Assembly: GCA_009602725.1 (NCBI GenBank)
Contig: WELB01000146.1
Coordinates: 140,246 to 204,245 of the forward strand
Direction of reading: 5' to 3'
Length of the DNA stretch: 64,000 nucleotides
Source of the DNA: Spirogloea muscicola
Taxonomy: Eukaryota; Streptophyta; Zygnematophyceae; Spirogloeales; Spirogloeaceae
Position numbers and translations under genes: made by a program. Below are positions 30,059 through 41,460 of the stretch, in pieces (within the stretch, counting starts at the first letter, position 1; every line of letters begins with the position of its first letter). Below the pieces are notes generated by a model, which saw only the letters and a list, made by a program, of their open reading frames with translations, ran no database searches and was not told where the DNA came from.

Positions 30059-33000
30059 TCAGGAGTGAGGAGGGTAGACCGACCACAGTGCAATGGTGGC
30101 GTCACGTGAAGATGACGCCAGCAGCGCGCCGTCTGGTGAGAAGGCCAGGCCTGTGACCTGCTCCCAAGCCACCAACCCCCACTGATCAAAGATGGCAACA
30201 TGATGATGATCTGACAAGCACGTCGGTCTGATTTGCTCTATACGTTCGAGTGAAGCAGCGAGCAAGGAGCATCGGATAATCCGATGAGAGCGCGCTAGAA
30301 AGGCCTCTAGCTTGAACCTCTGCTGAATGGTACTTAAGGATGGCCAGCGGCCTCTGCCGCTTGTAGTCATAGATTCGAACCCTAGACAACAAAATCACCC
30401 ATGTCTGTCTTAAACACACCAATTTGCATCTCACATAAATCACATTCTAAGCCGCATCTTGTTCTTGATTATGGAAAACGTGCCATGGACAACAGCACAT
30501 GGGAAAGTGGAGAAGCGAATTTGCGAAAGCATCTGAGCAAGGGTGAGCACCTGTGGTCCCACCCAGCAGTCGCTGCTAGGCGGTCGTCTCCGCGAATAGC
30601 CGTATCAGCTATGCCAGGCCGCCCTTGTGCAACCTCCCTCACAATGCTTGCAGTACCCTACAGGGAAAAAACCTTGAGCAATCGAGCAACCTGATCGCTG
30701 GTTCAAGGACCAAGGACACTCACTTCCATCGGTCTCAGGGTTGACTCCGTCATTGAGAAGGATGCGCAGATACCTCGGCTGCGTTCATTGTGAAAAAGGC
30801 AGCCTTTTCCCCTGCAGAGCCAGCCAAGCCTCCGGCACACTTGCTGTCGACGGACAGGGCCAGGACTGCCAAAGCCAGGGCCACATCAGGGTGCACTGAA
30901 CCATTGAAGGACTTTAGAAAGTGGTGAAGGACTGCAAGTTATGGACCTGATCGCTCCTCATGCAAGCAGCGAGCAGCAATGTCCCACCGGGCTCCTTGCT
31001 GATCTGCACGGTGGCTATGGGCGAGGAGACATCGCGCAGGTCCCACAGCCCGACGCTGCCATCTTCATACCTGCACGTCGATACAAAAGGCATTATTGCT
31101 CAGGTCACACTCTAGAAGGGCTTGACCAACTGCCTGGACAAACACAAAAGGAGGCCTCACCCAGCGACCAGCGCATACTGGCCCGCCATGCTTGGCCACT
31201 GGCGGAGCTCCACCGCCATGCACATGCCTGCAGCAACTTGATCAGTGTACTGTTTAGCACTTTGTCATCACTTGGTCACAGTGAAAGTGAGCAGATCATG
31301 TTCATCACAGACATGCAACCACATCACCTTGCCCTGCACCTTCAGCTGTTGCTATGCTACTGGAAATGTACTGGACTGCCCAGACTGGCACAGCAACACA
31401 TGTCAGCACTTGTGCCGGCACCTGAACTTTGAGGGCCTCCAGCATCGGTGCTGGCAGGGCTGCTTCCAGATGCAGGAGTGTGGCGGATATGTGCGACACA
31501 GTCGCCATTGTGGACGTCCCAGATCTCTGCCTGAGGTGAGCCAGAAGGAGGAATGAGCGATGCACTATCATGACGCAAAGCAACCAAAACATCTCTGGTA
31601 ACTGACAAGCTGCATGTTAACACTCACTATAGAAGGCTCGGAGCCGGCCACCGCTACCAGGATCGTTCCGCAGGCTTCGTCGTCAGGCACTGCACTTCCA
31701 CAGAGCAGCGCGGGTAAGCCTCCAAGCAACCTCTTGTGGGTATTACAATTGTTGAAGAGTGGGGCTTTGCCAGACAACCTTCCGAGCTTGACGCCAGCAA
31801 TATCTTCAAGTTCACACAAGTATTTTCTGCAAGCTCAACACTGTGACTAAATGCTGCAAATGAAGAGGCCAACTTGCTCAGGCTCTTTTGGCTGCCACAC
31901 ATGCTGCGGATGCAACAAGCCAGCCAGCGTGTGTGTGCTGAATACCTAGGTACTCTTCTAAGAGTAGCAAGAGTTGTCCAGGGCATGCCTGAGAACCTGG
32001 AGCAAGGGCTGCTGCTCGAAGTCTGCACGCTCAAGCTTTTGTCCTCCGATGCAGCACCCACTTTCCCCGCAGAATTGAGCAGCACTGAGAGGCCGCCCCC
32101 ATGAACACGCTTGTGGGCCACCCCGCCTCGTGGCTCGTTGTGCTCCTCGCTATTGCCACCGGCCCCAGAGCATCGTGGTGCCGTCTCAGTGCTAGTGCCT
32201 GTGTCCGTGCTGGTCAGTGATGCTGCCGCAGCAGGTGCAGCTGCCTTCTGCCGCTCGTTCTGCTCGGCAATGAACGGGTCGCGAGCTCCCTCTGCTGCTG
32301 GATTGTTGCCATCGCTTGGGGCTGCTTGCCACAGGACTGACAGCCTGCAGAAGTTGTAGGAGCCAGTGCGAACAGTGGCGAGTGGTTGCCTGCCATACGC
32401 TCGCGACAGGGACGCAGCGGGGGCACACCAGTTAAGTACAAGTGCAACAGGGGCGACTTGTGAGAGCCTAGGAACATACAAAACTGGAACGAATTGGTGT
32501 ACTCCTTGTACACAACCAGTGGACAAGGAAATGCTTCGAGATACTCAATGTTCAGGTTCTTGTCAACATCACGGCCTTACTCTGAGAGGCCACCCTCTAC
32601 AAGCTGCCAGCACTTGATGATGCCGTCGCGGCCCTGACTGGCAGCCGAGCAAACCAACGTGAGAGGTGCGCTGCGCCACTTGCAAGATTGGGTGAGCTTG
32701 AGTGTCATGCCTCAAGTTTCTGCCTTCCAAATTTAAGCACGGCAGCGCTTGCTCAGGGTGACATCCCTCCTGTCTTGCCAGCAGCAATGAGTCTGCTGTG
32801 GGCAACTGCAGCGGCACTTAGTCGGGCAGCTCCTGAATTTGAAGCCTAACGAGTAACACCCTCCTTCCTGTACCCACATATCCTGGACCCAAGAACCAAT
32901 TCACCATCTTATGACTGACACAGTCACTTCACCTTAAGACTTTGTTGTAAAGGCTTGTGCTGGCGCTGATCCCAAGTACTCCGCCGGGACCTGCAGCGTG

Positions 33001-33440
33001 TACTCTGCAGCACGAAGGCCAGCATGAGATCGCTTGACGCTTATGAGCAGGTCTGCACGACAAGGCAGAATTGGCAGCCATGAGATCAGCAGTGGCTTCT
33101 CCAATGTGGGATCTGCCAGCGCTTCGTTGCAGACCTCCTGGCAAGCAGCGACCGCCTCGTGGTCAAGTCCCACAACCGCAGCTCCCCAGCAGCGTCCCTG
33201 TGGAAGGAGTGCATCACGGGCCCATGCATGAGCAAGCGAACACCATAGCTGGCCCTGCCAGTCGAGTGACACTGCTGCCGCAGGTGGCGCAATGGCGTTC
33301 ACCGACCCGGAGAGGAGCCTGCCGCTGGGCGGGTGGAAGGCCGTGGCGTTGACGTCGACAGTGTGTCCCCGCAGCACGGCCACTGGGCCCGGCGCCGCCG
33401 GCCGCTGTGGCGCTGCCGTCTGCGCGGCGCCGCCGCTCAT
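30059..33440 (-). CDS. WD40 protein, GNB1L / Asa1-like, 13 exons
   Basis: Exons in gene order: 33440-33307, 33197-33135, 33004-32933, 32637-32581, 32389-31997, 31694-31628, 31530-31422, 31227-31161, 31070-30988, 30865-30774, 30657-30551, 30381-30318, 30157-30059. Phases agree and give 468 residues. The repeats read VAVLRGHTVDVNATAFHP, GELRLWDLTTRR, GRDGIIKCWQL, VRTGSYNFCRLSVL, AEIWDVHNGDCVAHI, YEDGSVGLWDLRD, GRPGIADTAIRGDDRLAA, RVRIYDYKRQRPLAIL and VTGLAFSPDGALLASSSRD ending LWSVYPPHS. This order, especially SQGRD followed by the YNFC strand and the PGIAD/WDHR pair, is that of vertebrate GNB1L and yeast Asa1, which help PIKK kinases (ATM, ATR, TOR) mature with the TTT/ASTRA complexes. Exon 5 holds a Ser/Ala-rich insertion of about 110 residues. 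Function is inferred from the family. Confidence 0.85.
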
Positions 33441-33855
33441 GTGGGGCCCCAGCTGTGAGAGGCCAGCCCAAAGAAACGTACAAGGCCTGGCTTATAGCGC
33501 TGCCGCTGGCGCCGCCTTTGCAGTCGCCGCAAGCGAGCGGATGGAAGCTGTGCGCTTGGAGATCAGGCTACGAGGCTCAAGCTCCGAGGTTTAAGAAGTC
33601 TGGAAGACATGTCAGTACATTCCTCTGGGCTGGCCTCTGACAGCCATTGCCTTACATTGGTATAGCGGAGTTACTTTTTCCCCTGTGTTAGTGCTTATAG
33701 TCAAGAGTGACTGGGTCGAGGGTGGCCAATCAAGGGTCAAGGTCCACGCGTAAAGAGTGTCGGGGAGAAGGGTTATTTTTGGTACTCAAGCAAGCCGGGC
33801 TTGGGGTTTAGGGCAAATTAGGGTTCAGCGCCGCCCTGCCGGAGCTTGGCCGGCG

Positions 33856-33893
<38 letters not shown>

Positions 33894-33899
33894 AGCGGC
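33441..33899. promoter_or_regulatory. Head-to-head intergenic region with telo boxes and GCG tract
   Basis: About 460 bases separate the divergent starts of the GNB1L-like gene (-) and the rRNA dimethylase gene (+). It holds two GGCTGG fragments (33452-33482 inverted, 33622-33660 direct), the telo-box-like motifs GGGGTTTAGGG and AATTAGGGTT at 33797-33826, and a GGC trinucleotide run at about 33852-33896 just before the ATG. A shared promoter is plausible. Confidence 0.5.
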
Positions 33900-36150
33900 A
33901 TGGCGGTGCGTTACATGGCGCCCGGCGAGCTCGCTGAGCTGCAGCGGGGGGCNNNNNNNNNNNNNNNNNNNNNNNNNNNNNNNNNNNNNNNNNNNNNNNN
34001 NNNNNNNNNNNNNNNNNNNNNNNNNNNNNNNNNNNNNNNNNNNNNNNNNNNNNNNNNNNNNNNNNNNNNNNNNNNNNNNNNNNNNNNNNNNNNNNNNNNN
34101 NNNNNNNNNNACGAGGACGTAGTGCGCAAGGTCGTGGAGGCCGCCGGCGTGCGGCCCGGCGACGTGGTGCTGGAGGTGGGGCCCGGCACCGGCGCGCTCA
34201 CCGGCGCGCTCGCCGCCGCCGGCGCCGCCGTCGTGGCCGTCGAGAAGGTCCGCCACGGCCGCCGCTCTCTCCTGCGGCGTTACCCCACTGGTTGCCCACA
34301 ACGATGGCGGCGGGGCTCATTGGCAGCGACTTACGGGCGTGGCCACTTGGGACGCTGTGTGTGGCCAGGACCCCGACATGGCGGCCATCGTCTCGGAGCG
34401 CTTCTACGGCTTTCCCGGCGTCGAGGTTTGTCAGTCTCCGTGAGAGCCGCCAGTGCCGACGCGGCAATGTGGCCAATGCTGCGCTTTCCCTGCGACCGCC
34501 GTGCCGAAGCTCCGGCGTGGCCGGTGTGACGGCGCGCCCAGGTCGTGCGCGAGGACTTCCTCCGGTGGCCTGCCACGACCCACATGGCGAAAGCGCTGCT
34601 GCGGCATGCTGCCGGCAGCGCTGCCCAGCCTGGCAGCGGCGGCCCAAGGCGAGCCAAGGTTGGGACGCCTGCCATAGGTGGATTGGCAGAGCACAGCAGT
34701 GCTCCATTAAGTAATCCATTAAGTAAAGAGAGAAATGAATTGAAGAGTAGTTAAGTAAAGATAGAGTACTTGGGCTCCTGAGTCGGGCTACTTGGTCTCT
34801 GCCGGCGTCCGAAAGCGTTTTGCTATGTATGCCAACGTGGCCGCTGCGGCGGTGGCCGCAATGGGAGAACAGGTTGTGTCAAACTTGCCGTTCAATATCA
34901 CTTCGGACGTCCTGCGCCGGCTCCTGCCCATGGGCGCCACTTTCTCCACCATTGTGCTCATGCTTCAGGTGCGTCACACAGTATCGTCCGCCGGCATCAA
35001 TCCTCCATGCGAGGCGCTTTGCGCCACAGAGCGCACCATTCTAATAGCCGCTGATAGACTGCAGAAAGTCAAACACAAGTAGCTCATTTGAGCCGCAGCA
35101 GCACGGTGGCGGCTGCCCACACCACTTCGGTCTGGTAGGACGAGGCGGCTCTCCGGCTGGTTGAGGCGGCGCCCCGCACGCCCGAGTACCGGCCCATGAG
35201 CCTCTGCATACATTTCTTTTCAGGTGCGCGCCTGACTCAGGCAGGCCGGCTAGCTGGTGGGCTGTGAGTGCTGCAGCCAGTCCTGGCCTCTGTTTGACAG
35301 CAATCGCCACGCAATCACCTCACTGGCTATGCGCCGCCGGGGTAGCCCCACTGACAGTAGCCTTGGCCCTGGCGGGCCGGCTTCGCAGAGCCGGAGTACC
35401 TGTTTCCTGTCAGCCAAAAGTGCTTCTATCCGCCTCCCAATGTGAGCAGTCCCCTGTTGGTGCTGCGCCCATTCGTTTCTTGACTTCAAATCCATGTACT
35501 CTTGTCCTTGAAAGCACCATTGTCATGTGGCCACAGTACAACCTTGACTTGACCCGCGCGGGGTACCCTCAGCTCAAGTTGCCAATGTTTGCTGGGGACT
35601 GGCCAACTGACGCTGGCGAGGCAGGTGGACGCAGGCGTAGTGAGCTTCGCCCTCAAGGAGCCGGCAATGTACCCGCCTGTATCTTCACCGAAGGCCTTTT
35701 TTGGCATGGTGATTGCCAGCAACATGTGGCGAGCATGATAGCTGCTGTGGCCATTGTGCCGATCGGTTGCTCTTGTTGCAAGACTTTGCAAGCACAAGGT
35801 CGATGCTAACCAGCAGCATTATGGAGCTGCAGGTCGACGCAGCCTTCAATGGCAAGCGCAAGATGTTGCGGAACACGCTTCAGCACCTCTGTTCGGGGCC
35901 TGCCGACATCACTGACGCGCTTGCATCCATCGGCCTCCCAGCCACAGTGCGTGCTTGTCCTACCTTTACTACTGAGTGATATTGTTGTGGCTAATAACGA
36001 AGCAATCTTGGTTGCTGCCTACGCTCGACCAATATACGGAAGCTTTCTTTGTCGCAGTCCCGGCCTGAGGAGCTGACAATGGAGCACTTCGTTGCGCTGC
36101 TGGCGGCAATTGAGGCACACATGGTGCCCGCAAAGCTGGACACAATCTGA
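33900..36150 (+). CDS. rRNA adenine dimethyltransferase, plastid PFC1/KsgA type, 9 exons
   Basis: Exons 33900-34247, 34369-34425, 34542-34658, 34873-34968, 35139-35223, 35389-35441, 35625-35708, 35833-35946 and 36058-36150 join in phase to 349 codons, counting the 158 N inside exon 1 at face value. Visible motifs are VLEVGPGTGALT (SAM binding), SERFYGFPGVE, NLPFNITSDVL (the NLPF catalytic motif of KsgA/Dim1), EYRPMSLCIHFFSEPEYLFP, VDAGVVSFALKEP, NGKRKMLRNTLQHL and SRPEELTMEHF. The enzyme dimethylates two adjacent adenines in small-subunit rRNA. The wording of the second half follows PALEFACE1 (plastid) more than the cytosolic DIM1 or a mitochondrial form; location is inference. The start at 33900 follows a GGC tract, and the N-terminal transit peptide and LGQNF-type motif would fall in the gap, so start and exon 1 length are uncertain. 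Confidence 0.9.
33953..34110. other. Assembly gap (158 N) inside exon 1
   Basis: A run of N in a very GC-rich stretch of the rRNA dimethylase first exon. The reading frame happens to continue across it at the given length. Confidence 0.95.
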
Positions 36151-37044
36151 ACCTTGCTGGCCAGTGGCCCTTCCTCCAGTGGTGATTGCGATGCGAGTCC
36201 GCAGGCAACCTGCACCAGGTGCCTGCAGTGACTAAGCTCCATGAGGGTGGGTGTTTGACGGTGGCGACTTGGCGGCCATCATTACTTGTAATGCTCGGGT
36301 GACTCTAGAAGGGCAGGTTACTCGCCTCAATTCACGCTGACTGCCACCTCGCTAGGCCTAAGTGATCGGCAGGCTTGCCATGTAGGCATGCCATGATTGA
36401 AAGCCTGGGAGAGCTTGCACAACAAGGACATTCTTTTTTATGCTTCATCACCACTTCCTTACAAGGCAACTGCTTCAGCTTTATATTGACATTCATGAAC
36501 AGGTTGATACCTACAACGGATTTTGCGAATGGATGCCACAGACCCCACTCTTAAGTGATTGTTAGAGCTACATATGAACACCTCACGTATGACAGCCCTT
36601 CCGAAGCGCACTGTTCCAGATTACATCTGTCATTCTGTCAATCTGTCAGTGCCAGCAGCGTGCTCTCATGCTCATTGCCTGCATTGTATGGAGCTGAGGG
36701 TTCTTGGTTCCTGCCTAAATTCTACTAATCTGTTCTTGTAGATACTCATTCGGGCAGCAAACACAGTAGTAGTCATTGACATCCTTTGCAGCACAGGGCG
36801 TCGTGTAAATGCTCTAGGTAACTGATGCTTCTAAAGACCAGCCATTTGTACAGCATGTAGCTTGGTGCTACTGAATCCAAAGCCGGCCTGCTCCTTATGT
36901 ACATTGCTTCATCAGTAGGGCCAGCGGTGGGCACTATGCACGGATAACAGTTGGGACATTGGTGCCGGCAGCCGACTGACGAGCGGTGGCAGTGTGCACC
37001 GAATCGTGCTTCAGGCCGTCACATCGTGCTGGCTGGTGGGCCGC
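36151..37044. other. Intergenic, nothing recognised
   Basis: The 3' flanks of the convergent rRNA dimethylase and unknown genes. AT-richer than the surroundings; no exon chain, RNA gene or repeat seen. Confidence 0.5.
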
Positions 37045-37928
37045 TCAGTACACGGCGCGTGGCTGGTGCAGGTTGTGCTGCCGCAGGTCCTCGCGCGGTG
37101 AGAAGGCGCACAGGGCAGGGGTGGCCTGCGCAGACGGCAGGTAGCAAATCACATTGCACTGATAAGAATGCGAGTCTAGTGTGTTCATGGCACTTTCTGA
37201 GGTTGGCGCACGGTAGCCCAAGTCGAGGCCAGGGGAGGCCGGCTGCGCACCTGATATGGGCTCCCAGCGCTAGCAACGGCCTCGTCGCTGCCATCCACCG
37301 GCGCCTTGCTGCTGGAGGTCGCCGCCAGCCCGTCTGCCTCGGCATCCAGCTGGGGCGCCTCGGGCTCCGCCGCTGCGTCCGCCTGCGGCGCCCACGTCCA
37401 CGCCAAAGTCAGCTCACACACAATCAGCAGGAGAAGGCCCACGCGCCACAATGGGCCGGCGGCGGCAATGGGCGGCGGCCGGCCGTCTCGCCGAGCCGGC
37501 ACCGACCCCGCGGCGGTCGAGAGCGCGCTGCAGCAGCTCCTCCAGCACGTAGTCCATCATGCGCCGCCGCTCCTCCAGCTCCCGCATCACCGACAGCTGC
37601 CCAACGACGGCGCCGGCGGCGACTGGAATTCAGCGCCTTTCTCCGGCGCCGCCGCAGCAGGCAGTGGGCTATGGCGAAGGGGCTGGGCTTAGGGGCGTCG
37701 AGGAGGGACCTGGTAGTCGAGGTACATGTCCTCGCCGGAGGCGAGGAGGGCGTCCAGCGCGGCCTGGCCGCAGAGGCAGCCGCCGCGCTCGGCGTCGTCG
37801 AGCGCAAAGTGGCAGAGGCCGAAGCCGTCGACGATGAGCGGCAGGGCGGCGAAGGCGGCGCCGTCGCCGTCCACGTACAGCACGCCGCAGGGCGCGGCGC
37901 AGGGCGCGGGCTCGCCGCGGGGCCTCAT
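37045..37928 (-). CDS. Unknown protein, 4 exons, 173 residues
   Basis: Exons in gene order 37928-37710, 37596-37507, 37382-37251 and 37125-37045 all join in phase 0 with good borders (CAG|GTCCCT, GGGCAG acceptor, CAG|GTGCGC, CGCAG acceptor). The start ATG follows GCC. Residues 1-73 are Cys/Gly/Ala-rich with GVLYVDGDGAAFAALPLIV and GEDMYLDYQ. Residues 74-103 form a charged amphipathic helix, LSVMRELEERRRMMDYVLEE, likely coiled coil. Residues 104-147 are an acidic, Ala/Ser-rich low-complexity stretch. The end reads CAFSPREDLRQHNLHQPRAVY. No signal peptide or membrane segment is evident once the introns are removed; an apparent hydrophobic stretch near 37440 is intronic. I do not recognise the family. 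Regular splicing and Kozak context make a real gene likely. Confidence 0.65.
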
Positions 37929-37993
37929 GGCGGCGGCGGTCGGGCGGCGGCGGCGGCGGCAGTGGTGGCGGCGGTTGGGGCGGAAGGAAGGGA

Positions 37994-38062
37994 CGGCTGC
38001 GGCTGCTGATATTAAATGAGCGGCTGTAGAGGCTAGCGAGGTGCTTACAGAGGGTGTTCGTG
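37994..38062 (+). repeat. Short interspersed repeat C (GGCTGCTGATAT type)
   Basis: GCGGCTGCTGATATTAAATG then AGCGGCTGTAGAGGC and GTGCTTACAGAGG. Related copies lie at 13064-13112, 15600-15640 and, in reverse complement, 42668-42724. The unit spans about 55 bp and is always near retroelement fragments. Confidence 0.7.
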
Positions 38063-39088
38063 ACCACCGCGGAGCCGATTTGGCGGAGCCAGATCGGTCC
38101 GCTATTGCAGTCCCGCGAATTGGGCCCGGGAGGCGGAATATCTTGTCTGGGTGGGGGAGGGAGGGAGGCGGGGGGTGCGAAAAAGGGAGGGAGCTGGTAA
38201 GGCANGGGGGGCGGGAAAGGGAGGGGGCTGGTCACGCTGCCCCCTGAGCGGCGGGGAGGGGGGTGGCCCCCGCGCCCACGTGCAGGCCCACACCAGCCGC
38301 GTCAGCGCCGGCCCCACTTGGCCGGTGAATATCGTCCCCCTTTCGGTCCCCCCGGGGCATTTTGACTTTTGACCACCCCCACCACGGCAGAACGGTGTGT
38401 ACTGAGTGATGGAAGGGCCTGAGTGGCCTATTACAAAGGCCAGCTTCCCACGATCGGAAGCTAGCGGTCGAACACGGCCCGGCCCCACCTGGACGCGGGA
38501 GCAAACAACGCCCGACCCAGGCGCCAGTGTTGAAGATTGCCGAGCAGCCATGACTGCTGACTGCGGAAACCTGAAGGTCGGTTAAGCAAGCTGTAGCGGA
38601 ATACGGTAGATATTAGAAGATCATGATAGAAAATTAGCCTAATCATATCTAGACGTAGAGACGATGCTTGCGCTTGGGCGACACTCCTCGAGGGGACGTG
38701 TCAGCATCTCGGCAGCACCGCCACTGCCAGGCCACTGAAGGCTCCGGGCACCTGGCCCTGGCGGTGGCACCACCACTGCCACCGCCGGTCGAGGATTCTG
38801 GACACCTGGACCAGGCGGGGGCACCGCGTCGGAGACCCTCCTGATCGCTCTCCTGTGTCAGACAGTCTCGGCAGACGCTGCAGTCCATTTTCCATCTGCA
38901 TTAGCGTCGCCCTGCCTCCGGCTGCTTCATCCCCAGTCGTCACTTAGACCCAAAACCGTTTCAGAGCGTCCAGGCAGCGGTTGAGTTCACGGCAGGGAGA
39001 AGGCATGCGGTGGGTATGGAAATGAAAGGGAGGCCAACTACGAGCCTCGCGAAGTCCTGGACTGGGCAATGAGATGACTACGCGGGAT
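38063..39088. other. Intergenic with G-rich tracts and a repeat-B fragment
   Basis: 38145-38240 carries GGGTGGGGGAGGGAGGGAGG and two imperfect repeats around GGGAGGGGGCTGGT with one N at 38205; it could form G-quadruplexes. 38392-38435 is a degenerate repeat-B copy. No gene was recognised. Confidence 0.5.
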
Positions 39089-39269
39089 ACTAATATCTTC
39101 GAGTGAGCACGTAACTATGTGACAAGCTAAACTGAGGAGCCAGACGACCACCACAGAAGCCATAAGCCTGACCTAATGCGCGCCAGCACGCTGGTGTTAA
39201 GCGAGCGCCAGGGAGCGCTGCAGATTTACAGATAGCCGCATTCTATAGCAAGCAACGATTGCCTGCGGG
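39089..39269 (+). mobile_element. Truncated copy of the 13.6-kb MITE
   Basis: It starts with the terminal-repeat sequence (ACTAATATCTTCGAGTGAGC) and continues with interior sequence shared with 13634-13815, including ACTGAGGAGCCAGAC and ATAGCCGCATTCTATAGCA. Similarity ends near 39269 and no right terminal repeat follows, so it is a 3'-truncated or rearranged copy. Confidence 0.8.
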
Positions 39270-39459
39270 AGCGGCGTGGAGCAGGGGAGAGACAGAGCCT
39301 GGGTGTGGAAGAACCCCGCTCGACCGAGCTGGGGGTGGTCCAGTGCCCTACTTCATGCAGATGTCCAGGCCCCGCGCCAGGCGCGTCGGGCACCCCAAGT
39401 CACCAAATGTCTGGTTACCAAAGGTCGGAGTCGTCTTCGGTCTATCTCCGATCAACCGG

Positions 39460-39538
39460 TGACCTACCATGACCGACGGACAGCAGCTGTGGTGCCGTGA
39501 TGACCTACCATGACCAACGGACAGCAGCTGTGGTGCCG
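39460..39538 (+). repeat. Two-copy direct repeat, period 41 bp
   Basis: A 38-bp unit beginning TGACCTACCATGACC and ending TGTGGTGCCG occurs at 39460-39497 and 39501-39538 with one difference. Confidence 0.9.
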
Positions 39539-39611
39539 CTACTTGGAGGCTCCTCGCTGCTCTACGAAACTACCAGGAAACAACGGTAGTCTATCTGGGT
39601 TAGCTTAGCAC

Positions 39612-41190
39612 TATGGCTTTCCATCAGCCAAGTTTACCTGTTAACCCCATATCCACAATACGCCACCTTAGACTGCTGATAAATGCCGTGACGTGCCCTG
39701 AGGGATGCAGGCCTTCCTCCCTCACAAGGGCAGGCCACATACAACCTCCTAGCCGATGCCCTCCACCTGGCTGTAGCCCTTTGCACCCAGCCTGGCCTTG
39801 TGTTCCTCCACCTCGTGCAGCTGTCATCTTCACCTTAAAGACCAAGTTGAAGTCAGCTGTCCCCTTGAGTTACTCGAGGAAAATCTTCACTCCAGTACAA
39901 TGCTGGTACTCTGGTGCACTCATTGCTGGCTCAGCTGTCCCACAGCAGCTGCCAAACTGGGGCTCGTGCCCAGCATGAGGTACATGATGCTCCCAACTGC
40001 CTGAGCAAAGGGAAGGGTAAGGAAGTCTCCACCTCCCTGTCTTGCTCCATTGGGCTGTCCTTCAGCCAGTTGATGTAAAGGATCTGCGTGAGGTAGTGCT
40101 TCTGGCTAAACTCCAGCCGTCTTGCAGCTCTGGTCCTCTTAATCTGGGTGCCGAGCAGGTACTTGACTTGTCCCAGGCCCTTCATCTTGAAACCTGCCGC
40201 CTGCTCCCACTCCTTGGCATCTGGCCTCTTTCTTGCCTCTGCCAGAGTGATGGGCTCCACCTGATGAGCAGCCAGCATGGCTTGCTCAGCTTTACCTGCA
40301 TTTACCTCCTGCTGGCTTGTTGCCAGCACCTGCTCCTGCAGCTCCTCTCCAAGTCCTTGCCCAGCTGGTGAATCAGCCGCCTGTGGTATATGCAGGACCA
40401 CTAACTGCCACTGCAGCTGCCTCCTTCTTGTCTCCTGCCTGGTCTGTTGACAGCACCTGCTGGCCTGTTGGTAGTGGCTCCACCAGGTCCACGTGCACCA
40501 GCTGCAGCGGCTCTGTTGTCACGGTTGCTGAGTGGGGGTAGGGCCCTTGTGCTGCTTCCCCAGCTGGCACCCCTTGCAGATGCCCAGCTCCTCCTCCTTC
40601 AAGTTGTCAGAGTCGAGTCTTGTGGCCGGTCCATTGGTCTGCAGCTCCTTGAGCTGCTTCACTCCAAGATGGCTGAGTCGCTAGTGCCAGAGCAACAGCT
40701 TGCTTGTCTCACCTCCTGCTGCCACAAAGGCAGCGTCCTCCTTCACCTCCACCACCTGGGGCTTGCTGTGCAGCTTGAAATGCTGGTGCTGCAGTCTTGC
40801 CACACCCAGCAGCTTGCCCTTGTAGCTGATCCAGCATTGCCCCGCCTCGAAGCTGACATCGGCTCCCTTCTCGGTCATCTGATTGATAGAGAGCAGGCTG
40901 GTAGAGATGCCAGGTACATGCAGCACCTCGGCGAGGATGATCTTGGCCTTCTTCCCTTGCACGTGGACGCAGCACCACCAATGCCACGCCGGTCACCTGC
41001 AGGGTCTCCATGTTGCCAAAGGTGACAGTCTGCCCTTCGATCGGCGTGTAGCCATGCAGCCTCTCCCTCCTCCATGTCGTGTGGGAGGAGGCTCCACTGT
41101 CAACGATCCAGTGGTTGTCTGGTTGCTGGTTGTGGTGTTTGTGGAGCGGGGAGAACGCCTTGTGCTCAGGTTGCTGGTAATCCTCCTTGG
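39612..41190 (-). pseudogene. Ty1/Copia retrotransposon relic, internally deleted
   Basis: Minus-strand fragments appear in Copia gene order. From 41122: HWIVDSGASSHTTW (aspartic protease), then in shifted frame LHVPGISTSLLSINQM and YKGKLLGVARLQHQHFKLH, LWH and GICKGCQLGKQHK (GAG-pre-integrase zinc site, near 40580), EPLQLVHVDLVEPLPTGQ (start of integrase). Most of the integrase core and the RT palm are missing. It resumes at ITLAEARKRPDAKEWEQA, FKMKGLGQVKYLLGTQI, FSQKHYLTQIL and SIMYLMLGTSPSLAAAVG, followed by a stop. No long terminal repeats were found. The relic is bounded on the right by a GGCTGG repeat starting near 41203. Confidence 0.85.
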
Positions 41191-41199
41191 AGCTCTAGC

Positions 41200-41460
41200 A
41201 GTCTCGGGCTGGCCTCTCCCAGCCACCAGTTAATCTGGCCGCGCTTGCTTTGAAGAAAAAGATTTCGTGTATTTGAAACAAACGAAGGCCAAATGGCCAA
41301 GTACAAAGGCACGCACATCTTTGAAGAGGGGCTGGCAAAGCCAGCCCAAAAAAAGAATGGACAATGTCCAAAGCCAAAGAAAGAGGAGCCGGGAAAAGGA
41401 CTACACTACAGAACACTGCAGAAACACATAGACGATGCAGAGGGAAGCCCAGTACCCACG
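41200..41460. repeat. GGCTGG units, both orientations, with repeat B
   Basis: Plus-oriented unit at 41203-41250 (TCGGGCTGGCCTCTCCCAGC then CACCAGTTAATCTGGCCGCG), repeat B at 41262-41315, then an inverted unit with GGGGCTGGCAAAGCCAGCCC at 41328-41347 followed by the sequence shared with 14800-14960. Confidence 0.8.

Noticed and set aside
31568-31819. Separate small gene on the minus strand
   Set aside because: It overlaps an exon of the GNB1L-like gene (31628-31694) and is otherwise intronic.
37185-37502. Signal-peptide protein with LLLLIVCELTLAW
   Set aside because: That hydrophobic stretch falls in the intron between exons 2 and 3 of the unknown gene; splicing removes it with all phases intact.
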